Of a stretch of 64,000 bases of DNA, positions 26,111 through 34,212 are shown in pieces (the first letter of the stretch is position 1; the number at the start of each line of letters is the position of its first letter). Both the position numbers and the translations under genes were made by a program. Source of the stretch: Candidatus Poribacteria bacterium. Lineage in GTDB: Bacteria > Poribacteria > WGA-4E > WGA-3G. The notes under the pieces were generated by a model, which ran no database searches, was not told the origin of the DNA, and saw only the letters and a program-made list of their open reading frames with translations. The DNA is taken from contig JAPPIG010000100.1 in the NCBI GenBank assembly GCA_028820635.1, forward strand, positions 1 to 64,000. The letters are read 5' to 3'.

Positions 26111-27112
26111 GTGGAAACTTTTCGCGAACGTTTAAAATCTGATATACCAATACTTTATGATGGCGGATTTGGGTCACAACTATTTGCTCGCGATATTGAA
26201 CTTGCCAATAGTGCGCTTGCAAACGAATTGCATTCTGCTGATGTTGTTGATATTCATTCAGACTATATCAGCGTTGGTGCTGAAGCAATCGGCACAAATA
26301 CATTTGTCGTTTCACCACTTCACTTGGAAATGGCGGGGCAAGATAAATCGGATGCCCAACGACTCACACGACTTGGTGTTCAGCATGCCAAGGCTGCAGT
26401 TGCAGAAAGTGAAAAACGTGTTTACATTGCTGGTTCTGTTGGTCCTTCACCAGGTGCCATTGAAGCGGACAGCGGCGACACAACATTTGGCATTGCAAAT
26501 GATAAAGTTCGGGAAGCACATAAACTTGTTATCCACACACTTGCAGAAGCAGGCGTAGATTTCCTCTGTCTTGAGACGATGTTTTCCGCGAAGGAAGCCG
26601 CTATTGCTGCTGATATCGCACGTGAGACTGGACTACCGATAGCAGTAAACATGACATATAAATGGACAAAAGAACGCAGTACCGGCAAGGAGATATATAA
26701 AACCGATTGGGGACATTCTGCTTTAGATTTACTTCAGATCCTTGCCAATGGTGAGTTTTCAAAAGGGGACTCACTTTTAGATTATGTTGATATTATCGGT
26801 CTAAACTGCGGCGCAGAATCAAAGCGAACGGAGCATTCGGGAATGCCGTACGCTATCACCGGAACTGAACAACTACAGGCTGCATTGACGGAGATAAGCA
26901 TTAACGGCAAACGAATGATGGCATACCCAAACGCTGGAATGCCCGAACTTAATGAGAATTATGAAACTGTCTATACACAAACATCAACAGAGATGGCAGG
27001 TTATGTTCCCCAGCTCATAGAAGCGGGAGCTTACTTAATCGGTGGTTGTTGTGGTACTACACCTGCACATATAAAGGCTTTCCGTGAGGCGATTGATGCG
27101 AACACGCGTTAA
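26111..27112 (+). CDS. Homocysteine S-methyltransferase
   Basis: A 333-residue zinc TIM-barrel enzyme of the BHMT/MetH-N-terminal type. Motifs: 'ILYDGGFGSQL' near residue 15, 'GTNTFVVSPLHL' near 60, 'LCLETMFS', 'GLNCG' near 232 (first Zn cysteine) and 'IGGCCGTTPAHI' near 310 (the other two). It transfers a methyl group to homocysteine, giving methionine. It starts with GTG 15 bases after AAGGAG, directly behind the corrinoid activator, so the methyl donor is probably the corrinoid protein two genes upstream. No folate-binding domain is present, unlike in full MetH. Confidence 0.88.
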   Translation: METFRERLKSDIPILYDGGFGSQLFARDIELANSALANELHSADVVDIHSDYISVGAEAIGTNTFVVSPLHLEMAGQDKSDAQRLTRLGVQHAKAAVAESEKRVYIAGSVGPSPGAIEADSGDTTFGIANDKVREAHKLVIHTLAEAGVDFLCLETMFSAKEAAIAADIARETGLPIAVNMTYKWTKERSTGKEIYKTDWGHSALDLLQILANGEFSKGDSLLDYVDIIGLNCGAESKRTEHSGMPYAITGTEQLQAALTEISINGKRMMAYPNAGMPELNENYETVYTQTSTEMAGYVPQLIEAGAYLIGGCCGTTPAHIKAFREAIDANTR

Positions 27113-27743
27113 AATTTGCGGTATTACCAATCTACCAGACGCAGAAACAGCCATCGCCGCAGGTGCAGACGCTCTTGGATTTATTTTTGTACCAGAGACA
27201 CCGCGCTACATCACTCCTAATAGTGCATCTGAAATCATCCGAGCGTTACCTCCGTTTATTACAACAGTTGGCGTTTTCAGGAATGTTGAACATAAGGAAA
27301 TTGAAGATATTGCTACAGAAACAGGTATCACATCTGTCCAATTACACGGCACAGAATCACCCGAATTTTGCCAACAATTATCATTACCTGTCGTTAAGGT
27401 ATTTGAACTACAAACCAAAGAGGACTTACAATCCTTAGAAGATTATAGTGTGAGTGCATTCCTCGTGGATAAACCAAAATCCATCTCAGGTGGAATGATC
27501 AATTTGGAATTAGCACTGAAGGCACGACATCACACAAATAGGTTGATCCTCGCAGGTGGTTTAACACCTGAAAATGTAGTAGATGTTGTCCAATATGTAA
27601 AACCTTACGCAGTTGACGTTGCCAGCGGGGTTGAATCAGAAAAACGTCGGAAGGATCCGCAAAAAATAAAGGCTTTCATCAGAGCAGTTAGACACGCTGA
27701 TGAAGTAGAAACAGAAGATGCAAACAATAACTCTGACCTATAA
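27096..27743 (+). CDS. trpF: Phosphoribosylanthranilate isomerase
   Basis: About 215 residues. The ATG at 27096 is chosen: GAGG lies six bases before it and the next residues 'RVKICGIT' are the standard TrpF N-terminus with the catalytic Cys. Other signatures: 'ALGFIFVPETPRYI', 'VQLHG', 'FLVDKP', 'LAGGLTPENV' and 'AVDVASGVESE' with the general-acid Asp. It carries out the Amadori step of tryptophan synthesis. It overlaps the homocysteine methyltransferase by 17 bases and the next gene by 26, so it is translationally coupled in this operon although the rest of trp is not here. Confidence 0.93.
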   Translation: MRTRVKICGITNLPDAETAIAAGADALGFIFVPETPRYITPNSASEIIRALPPFITTVGVFRNVEHKEIEDIATETGITSVQLHGTESPEFCQQLSLPVVKVFELQTKEDLQSLEDYSVSAFLVDKPKSISGGMINLELALKARHHTNRLILAGGLTPENVVDVVQYVKPYAVDVASGVESEKRRKDPQKIKAFIRAVRHADEVETEDANNNSDL

Positions 27744-28230
27744 AAGACTGCCAGATCGGATTAATTATTTTCAGCAGCAACTGCTTTATGAAGATGAAGA
27801 CGTTATTGTAACATCTCAACGGGTAAAACCTTCTTCTCCAATCGTTCTGAACGGTGAGACAGTTTTAGGGGATAACTTCACAGCGGTTTGGTTTGTATTT
27901 ACAGGATTGTGGTATGACATTGGTAAAATCTATAATCTTAACAACGAATGGACAGGATATTATTGCGATATTATGAAACCCGTTAAGCGGAGTCCAGATC
28001 AATTCGAAATTGTTGACCTATTCCTTGATTTGTGGGTATCCCCTGATGGCAGTTATGAAATTCAAGATGAAGACGAGTTTGAAACTGCGCTTGAAAAGGG
28101 TATTATTGCACCCGAATTAGCAAAAAAAGCGCGGAATGCATTAGACGACTTAATCGGTGAAGTAGTGTCAGGAAAATTTCCACCCGAATTTGTAAAAAAT
28201 TTCGGATCTCAAAAACAATTGGAGATTTGA
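27718..28230 (+). CDS. DUF402 family protein
   Basis: A 170-residue protein overlapping trpF by 26 bases. It shows the DUF402 fold pattern: 'VWFVFTGLWYDIGKIYNLNN' is followed by 'WTGYYCDIMKPV', then 'DLFLDLWVSPDG' and 'DEDEFETALEKG'. The paired aspartates and the aromatic residues around them bind a metal and nucleotide phosphates in characterised members (nucleoside tri/diphosphatases, and the C-terminal part of RNase AU-1). It is likely a cytoplasmic phosphohydrolase; the true substrate is unknown. The DegT gene begins two bases after its stop. Confidence 0.8.
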   Translation: MQTITLTYKRLPDRINYFQQQLLYEDEDVIVTSQRVKPSSPIVLNGETVLGDNFTAVWFVFTGLWYDIGKIYNLNNEWTGYYCDIMKPVKRSPDQFEIVDLFLDLWVSPDGSYEIQDEDEFETALEKGIIAPELAKKARNALDDLIGEVVSGKFPPEFVKNFGSQKQLEI

Positions 28231-28231
28231 C

Positions 28232-29440
28232 ATGTCTATTTTAGCAATTAACGGCGGTGAACCGACCCGAACTAAGCCCTACCCTACATGGCCCACGCTA
28301 TATCCTGAAGACATAGAAGCATTTAAGAGTATCTATAACAGCAAACAGTGGGGTGTTGGCGGAACAAAAGTGCCTGAATTTGCGAAACAATTTGCTGAAT
28401 TCCAAGGCGCAAACTACGGTGTTTGTGTCAATAGCGGCACTACCGCACTCTATATTGCCTTAAAAGCCTCTGGTGTAGGTCCAGGTGATGAGGTAATTAC
28501 TACCCCATATACATTTCAAGCCACCATTGTCGCTATACTTATGACACACGCTGTCCCTGTATTTGTGGATACTGCACCTGATAGTTTTCTGTTAGATGTT
28601 TCCAAAGTGGAAGACGCTATTACGGAAAAGACGAAAGCGATCCTACCCGTTCACATCGCTGGTTATCCCACTGATCTTGACGCGCTTGTAGATATTGGCA
28701 ATCGACATAACCTAAAGATTATTGAGGACTGTGCGCAAGCACACGGCGCGGAATGGCGTGGCAGAGGTGTGGGGAGTTGGGGAGATTTCGGGTGCTTCAG
28801 TTTCCAGTCCTCTAAAAATCTTTGTGCTGGCGAGGGCGGAATCGTTTTGATGAACGATAGGGAACTCTATGAACGCGCTTGGGCACTCCACAACTGCGGT
28901 CGCACACCGCCTGACACAGAATCCGACAATATAGAACCGTTCGGTGCCAATTTTAGAATGACAGAATGGCAAGCAGGGATCCTTCTTTCACGCTTAACCC
29001 GGCTTGAGGCTGAAACTAATCATAGACACATGAATATGCGGTGGTTAGACGGTTGGTTCGGTGAAATTCCGGGTATCCAGGTAACACCACTTGATCCACG
29101 CGCAACCCGATGTGGTTCCCATGGCTACAAGACAATCTTTGATTCTGAAGAGTTTGAAGACATATCACGTGGAACTTTCATCGGTGCGATGCGTGCCGAA
29201 GGCATACCTATCGGATATTGGTATAGCACACCGATGTATCGCGCATCGTTCCTATCTACTAATCTTTTTGGCAGTGACCTTGATTTTTCAGATGTTCATT
29301 GTGCCGAAACCGAAAAAATATGCCAATCAGGACTTGCCTTTGGTCAGAATGTTTTAATGGGAACAGAGGAAGATATGGAAGACATTATTAAGGCGGCAAT
29401 CAAAATCAGACGTAATGTAGGTGAATTAAAGGAAGGTTAA
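28232..29440 (+). CDS. DegT/DnrJ/EryC1 PLP-dependent aminotransferase
   Basis: A 402-residue protein of usual length. Motifs: 'NSGTTALYIALKA' (phosphate cup), 'TTPYTFQATIVAILM', 'FVDTAPDSFLLD', 'LPVHIAGYPTDLD', 'IIEDCAQAHGAEW' with the Asp that contacts the pyridine N, and the PLP lysine in 'SFQSSKNLCAGEGG' near residue 194. This family usually transaminates keto-sugars (for example UDP- or dTDP-linked) for surface polysaccharides; some members act as dehydratases. It ends the co-directional cluster that began with the corrinoid protein, though a functional link to it is not evident. Confidence 0.9.
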   Translation: MSILAINGGEPTRTKPYPTWPTLYPEDIEAFKSIYNSKQWGVGGTKVPEFAKQFAEFQGANYGVCVNSGTTALYIALKASGVGPGDEVITTPYTFQATIVAILMTHAVPVFVDTAPDSFLLDVSKVEDAITEKTKAILPVHIAGYPTDLDALVDIGNRHNLKIIEDCAQAHGAEWRGRGVGSWGDFGCFSFQSSKNLCAGEGGIVLMNDRELYERAWALHNCGRTPPDTESDNIEPFGANFRMTEWQAGILLSRLTRLEAETNHRHMNMRWLDGWFGEIPGIQVTPLDPRATRCGSHGYKTIFDSEEFEDISRGTFIGAMRAEGIPIGYWYSTPMYRASFLSTNLFGSDLDFSDVHCAETEKICQSGLAFGQNVLMGTEEDMEDIIKAAIKIRRNVGELKEG

Positions 29441-29481
29441 TAATTACAATCTTTATGACATAAGGTGGAGGTTAACAACGA

Positions 29482-29505
29482 AAAATTGTATTTTTTTACA
29501 ATTTT
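29482..29505. terminator. AT-only stem-loop after the DegT gene
   Basis: AAAATTGTA and TACAATTTT form a perfect 9-bp stem around six T residues in the gap before the next gene. It is weak because there is no G+C; a possible operon end. Confidence 0.3.
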
Positions 29506-29569
29506 ACTATCCTTTTTACATGTCAAGGACTCTATAGTGTCAAAGCATCTATGATAAGGAGATTTGAAA

Positions 29570-30127
29570 ATGAGTAATGAACGTGAAACCCAAAAGGAAG
29601 TTCGGAGAATTGTCCGAATGTTAGAGGCAACAACAAGACATCTTGAAAAGGCTTCTATATTAGACGGTTTGTCCAGTGGAGAAGCAAGGTGCATCCGCCA
29701 ATTCAACAATGCCCTGGCACGACTATATGATTTAGAGGCACTGCAAGGAGGGTTGTTTGATCCCTTAGACGAGGATTCATCTGTTGGTGACATCGGTTAT
29801 GCATACCATCAAGTTGCCACATACCTCAAAGAAGGCATGGGATTTGATTTCGACCTCGATTTTCAGAAAGAGAAGGAAACGATCGGTAATGTTATGAAAG
29901 ATGTTGGCGAAGTTGTTAGTCGTTCTATCTTCAGTATGAGGGAAACGGATTCGGAGGACGATGAATCTTCGGAATCTACAATTGAAGTCGTTGAAGTAGA
30001 AGATGATGAGAAACCCGATCCCGTTGAACCGCGCCTCAATAAATTAGAGGAACAGATGGAAACTGTCGTTGAGATTCTTCAAGAGCTTCAATCTAAAAAG
30101 GGTAAAAAGGAAAAAAAGGATGATTAG
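29570..30127 (+). CDS. Acidic coiled-coil protein, unknown
   Basis: 186 residues from the ATG at 29570, eight bases after AAGGAG (a TTG two codons earlier is an alternative). The first 110 residues are helical with heptad-like spacing. The middle (about 125-155) is very acidic with many Glu, Asp and Ser, and the end is a predicted coiled coil ('LNKLEEQMETVVEILQEL') capped by a lysine-rich tail (KKGKKEKK). No signal peptide or membrane segment. It resembles phasin-like or regulatory helical proteins only in composition. I do not recognise the family. Confidence 0.6.
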   Translation: MSNERETQKEVRRIVRMLEATTRHLEKASILDGLSSGEARCIRQFNNALARLYDLEALQGGLFDPLDEDSSVGDIGYAYHQVATYLKEGMGFDFDLDFQKEKETIGNVMKDVGEVVSRSIFSMRETDSEDDESSESTIEVVEVEDDEKPDPVEPRLNKLEEQMETVVEILQELQSKKGKKEKKDD

Positions 30128-30332
30128 AAGCAGCACGGACGCTATTCGCGCATGATGAAGTGTTGGATGTTGTTCAGCAGTGGTATTGTGTCAAAAGCGC
30201 GCTTTGAGACAACCGATCTAAGGATAATCCTACCTGTTAGGAAAATGCTGAATAAAATTCTAATTCTTCATTATAGCGCGCCGTAAAAAGGAAGTCCAGT
30301 TGCTAATCTTTTTTCTCATAGACTTTTGCATT

Positions 30333-32240
30333 TTACCAATGCTTAAACGAGTACATCCGCTGCCCAAAAGATAAACCCAAAATTGCCCATAGACTACCCA
30401 TAACAAACTCGCCCAACATTGCACCAAAAAACAAGGGGAGTGCCTTACGGTACGCTCCAATTCCGCCGTGTCGAACAAGTATGGACTTTATACACCATGC
30501 TAAAAACACGGGAAACCAAAGTCTGCCGAAGTTCCAATTGCCTGCAAGCGGATAGGCGAGTGGGTGTAATTGCCACCAGATAAACCGTAACCGCATAAAG
30601 AGGGTGCTCAATGTGAGGACAATGCCAAAACCGAAGAAACCGAGATGTCTCCATTCTGTTTCACTTGGAAATGTCAACCAACGTTGTAGGTCGTTAAACG
30701 CTTCTTGTCCACGCCATGTCCCTAAACTACCGTGTAGATAGCCAGCGTGCAGGAAAGCCACAAACCCAATCATTAGTCCAATAACGGTTGATCCCCACAT
30801 CACCCAAAGCAGTTGACGACTGTTGATTGCCCCTTTTTCTGCAAGTTTAAAGCCTTCGAGTTGGTTCGGCATCGGTTGTGAACGATAGTTACGTGTAAAT
30901 CCGTATAGGAAAGAGAATCCTGTTAACGTTTGTGCCCCAATCTTCCTTGAACCGAAAAGTGAAGTTAGGAAAAAACTGGGACCTGCACGATAAAAATCTT
31001 GTGTCGGTGTTCCAAGTTCTGCTCGCATTCGAGTGAAAGCCAATACCAGTATGAAATGAATACTAAAGAACCCGAAAATTCCCCACCATGACATGCCTGC
31101 TTTCAGGCAAAATCCGAACACAACGGCAATACTAATCAGAAATCCGAAAAACGCGCTGCGATACCCAATTGGTTCATTTTCCGCTGAAAGGTCGGTTCTC
31201 AAACCTAAAATATTACGAAATACTTTCCATAAGTGCTTATGCGTTATCCAGAGCGCAAAGAAACACAGTCCGAAGTATGCGCCAAGTGATTGCATATCAA
31301 TGTGCGGGTAACCCGGTGTCTGATTCATACCCGACATAGACCCGAATATAAGTTGTGCCTTCCAAAAAAGGTAGAAAACCCAACAAGACAGCGATAAATC
31401 AAGCGGCATTAAAAAACCGATACCAATTGCATAAGGATTCAGGTGAATAGGCGTGGAACCGATAGCATTGAGAGGTTTTTCCGTGAACATCCGACCTATG
31501 TCATGCCGAATAGGAATTCCAGGTACGAAAGGGAAAAGGAAATTTAAACCGTTTAACAAGTCAAGTCCTAATCCGACGCCAAAGCCAACCCAAAGGAGGC
31601 GATTACGATAGAATACGTTTCCTTTCGTCATTTCAAATGGGAGCAATATAATCGGGTAGCTCAGTTTTTCGTGCTCAATCCACTGCTTTCGGAGTATAGC
31701 ACTGAGCATTATCATTGAAAAAGCGAGTGCAGAAAAGAAAAGTAGCCAGAATAGGACAGGCGTGAGCCATGCCCGAATATGCTCAACTTCAAACAAGTTA
31801 GATGTCCCTTCATAATAACCTGTTAAAGCGTGCCGATCCATCACTGCAATCCAGTCTGGTATGTACCGAAAGAAAAGAGATTGCCACTCATTCTCTGGCG
31901 TAGCAAACCAACTGGCATGCCCAAGAATACACATCGTTGCCTGCAACAGATCATGTCCACAGACAACACATGCAAGCGTTACCATGACGTATGCAGTCAA
32001 CATTTCTGCTTGTGTAAGCTGCCATTTTGGAAGGTATCGTGTTAGGAATAGGTTACAGATTGCAACAAGGTATAGCGTAAAGACGGCGTTGAAAAAGATC
32101 GCCATCGTGGTGGGATATTGTGTTGTCCAGACAGTTTCTGTTTGAACAACAAGGTATATATTGAGAGGAAGCGACAGCAGACCTATAATTATGGCTCGCC
32201 ATGTAATATTTTCGGTTGATACGCGTGGCGGTTTGTCCAT
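30333..32240 (-). CDS. DUF6785-type polytopic membrane protein
   Basis: A 635-residue integral membrane protein with roughly 14 hydrophobic segments spread over its length. Recognisable patterns of the DUF6785/6784 group: an N-terminal 'ITWRAIIIGLLSLPLNIYLV', 'LTQAEMLTAYVMVTLACVV' and 'EKLSYPIILLPFEMT'. The pair 'RMRAELGTPTQDFYRAGPS' then 'LEGFKLAE' are polar loops between helices. The general layout resembles oligopeptide transporters, but no substrate is established. The ATG lies 28 bases after the region where the Omp85 gene ends on the same strand. Confidence 0.7.
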   Translation of the reverse strand: MDKPPRVSTENITWRAIIIGLLSLPLNIYLVVQTETVWTTQYPTTMAIFFNAVFTLYLVAICNLFLTRYLPKWQLTQAEMLTAYVMVTLACVVCGHDLLQATMCILGHASWFATPENEWQSLFFRYIPDWIAVMDRHALTGYYEGTSNLFEVEHIRAWLTPVLFWLLFFSALAFSMIMLSAILRKQWIEHEKLSYPIILLPFEMTKGNVFYRNRLLWVGFGVGLGLDLLNGLNFLFPFVPGIPIRHDIGRMFTEKPLNAIGSTPIHLNPYAIGIGFLMPLDLSLSCWVFYLFWKAQLIFGSMSGMNQTPGYPHIDMQSLGAYFGLCFFALWITHKHLWKVFRNILGLRTDLSAENEPIGYRSAFFGFLISIAVVFGFCLKAGMSWWGIFGFFSIHFILVLAFTRMRAELGTPTQDFYRAGPSFFLTSLFGSRKIGAQTLTGFSFLYGFTRNYRSQPMPNQLEGFKLAEKGAINSRQLLWVMWGSTVIGLMIGFVAFLHAGYLHGSLGTWRGQEAFNDLQRWLTFPSETEWRHLGFFGFGIVLTLSTLFMRLRFIWWQLHPLAYPLAGNWNFGRLWFPVFLAWCIKSILVRHGGIGAYRKALPLFFGAMLGEFVMGSLWAILGLSFGQRMYSFKHW

Positions 32241-32268
32241 AAATCTGTATCATTGTTTTTGATAAAAT

Positions 32269-34212
32269 TTAGAAAGCTCGCTCAACACCATAAAAAATCT
32301 GTGATCGTAATGGTGGATCAAGTGGAAACGCGAGTTCAATCCGAAAGATTCCTGCATCGCTTACCTGAGAGACACTACCGCGCAACCCAAATCCTACGCT
32401 TGGTTTTACTTCTTTTATATCAAATGTATTATAACTATCCCAGATGTAACCAATATCTGTGAAAACGGTCGCACTCAAAACGAGCCCAAGATCAACGACG
32501 CGGTCTTTAATAAATGGCTTAGCAAAGAATGTAGCAACCGTGGTCAGACCGTCATTCATCTTTCTAAAGAAGTCCCCGCCGCAAACGGTCCGGCTTTCTA
32601 AACTTAGCACCATCATCTTTTCGCCATTAAACTGTCGAAGTCCGTACCCACGTAAACCGTTGGCAGCACCTAAGGTAACTTGGCTTTCACCACGCCAGCC
32701 AAACTGCATCTCCGTCTTAAATTGCGCGACAAACGTCTGTTGCAAATCAAATAAGCCGTTCTCGCGGAATCCAGTGTCTACTCTATAAATGTCACCCGTG
32801 TTGAACACATCTCGGAAAAATAACGCAGTTCGTGCTTGCAGAACAGAACGTTCAATCTGGTCAGTAAAACTTGTTGATAATGTGATGAGTGCTGTACCAA
32901 AAAACCGATTTTGACTTACCCAACCGCCATTGACTCCGAGGGCTGCATAATATTCGGTGCGCTCAGAACCGTATAATGGAGAAGCATATCCAAAGGAAGT
33001 GCTGAATTGAGAACCTGAGATAAAATCTTCCTCTCCCCCCATTCCTCTGAGGAACCTTGTTTGATGGAAACCGACATTTCTACGCCCGACAGTAAAGCCT
33101 ATACGATTGATGTTCCGATTTGAAGGTGATGCATCTGAAACTCTGATAGACTCAATTGGCAAGTAGGTTGTACGGTGTGAGTCAAACCAGTATCCTACAT
33201 AGTTTTGGTGGTGGCGGTCTCCAAAATATTGTGATATATTAGCGGATGTTTTGTGGAGTGTTTGCTCAAAAATATCTGTTTTTTCTCCGTTTTCGTACCA
33301 TCGCACTTCATTTATCAATTCAGAGGTGCTGAAACTCGCACTCCAACGGCTTTTTAAGGTATATTGCGGTCGTTCTAATAAAACACGCCATGAATCACCT
33401 TCACGCTTCTGAACGTATTCACTGTTGAAGTTCCAGTGAGAATTAACAAGACGGGGCATCCTATATTTCCAAGTAAAAAGCCCTCGAGTTTTTTCTCCTG
33501 CTTCAGTAATTCGTTCATATCTAATTTGTCCTGCCTGTCCAGATCCAAAAATATTTGCTTCTCTGACTTGCGCAAGAAAATACCCACTTTGGTTGTTAAT
33601 TCCTGGGTCGATCGCACCAGTAATAGAAAAAAGTTCTGTAACGGTAACATGAATTGCAACACTTTCAGATTCTGCATCCCACCTCGGCTCAATCTTTGCG
33701 GCACCGATATAACGTTTCTGCCTTAAAATCCGTTCACTCTCTTTCTTATCTGCTTCAACGTAGATGTCGCCTTTCTGAAACAACAATTCACGCAAGATAA
33801 CATTATCTTTTGTTTTTGTATTCCCCGATAGTGTAATCGTGTCAATTGTTCCTTCGTCTATCTCAATACTGATATAAACACCATCCTCAAACTTTTTTGG
33901 AGATTCGGTCACTCTTGCATAAATGATGCCTTTATTGTGGAAAAAACGAGCAACCTTTTCAGAATCCTTTTTCAACATCTCAGCATCAAAGGGTTTTCCA
34001 ACGCTTGTTTGCATCAGGTTCTGAATTTCTTCTTTTGAAAATGAGTGATTTCCCTTGATTACGAGACTACGGACAACATCCGCTTGATTGCCAAAAACAG
34101 GTTGTGCGTTGAGGCAAAGTATCATCAATAAAAACAAAATGTGAGTAGCAAACTGGCGTATATCAAGACAGACGGGACTGTAAAAACGGCATATTCCCTT
34201 GAAATTTACCAT
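32269..34212 (-). CDS. Omp85/BamA-superfamily outer-membrane protein with POTRA domains
   Basis: A 647-residue protein with a signal peptide (about residues 22-40, cleaved near 'PVFG'). Two POTRA domains follow ('VRSLVIKGNHSFSKEEIQNL' and 'DTITLSGNTKTKDNVILREL'), with perhaps a third partial one to residue 195, and then a 16-strand-type barrel rich in alternating aromatic residues. It ends '...YGVERAF', a terminal Phe beta-signal. BamA proper has five POTRAs, so with two it is nearer to TamA-like or patatin-associated Omp85 forms. Role: inserting or exporting outer-membrane proteins. Its ATG overlaps the last base of the stop codon of the VWA gene (TAATG), showing translational coupling. Confidence 0.82.
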   Translation of the reverse strand: MVNFKGICRFYSPVCLDIRQFATHILFLLMILCLNAQPVFGNQADVVRSLVIKGNHSFSKEEIQNLMQTSVGKPFDAEMLKKDSEKVARFFHNKGIIYARVTESPKKFEDGVYISIEIDEGTIDTITLSGNTKTKDNVILRELLFQKGDIYVEADKKESERILRQKRYIGAAKIEPRWDAESESVAIHVTVTELFSITGAIDPGINNQSGYFLAQVREANIFGSGQAGQIRYERITEAGEKTRGLFTWKYRMPRLVNSHWNFNSEYVQKREGDSWRVLLERPQYTLKSRWSASFSTSELINEVRWYENGEKTDIFEQTLHKTSANISQYFGDRHHQNYVGYWFDSHRTTYLPIESIRVSDASPSNRNINRIGFTVGRRNVGFHQTRFLRGMGGEEDFISGSQFSTSFGYASPLYGSERTEYYAALGVNGGWVSQNRFFGTALITLSTSFTDQIERSVLQARTALFFRDVFNTGDIYRVDTGFRENGLFDLQQTFVAQFKTEMQFGWRGESQVTLGAANGLRGYGLRQFNGEKMMVLSLESRTVCGGDFFRKMNDGLTTVATFFAKPFIKDRVVDLGLVLSATVFTDIGYIWDSYNTFDIKEVKPSVGFGLRGSVSQVSDAGIFRIELAFPLDPPLRSQIFYGVERAF

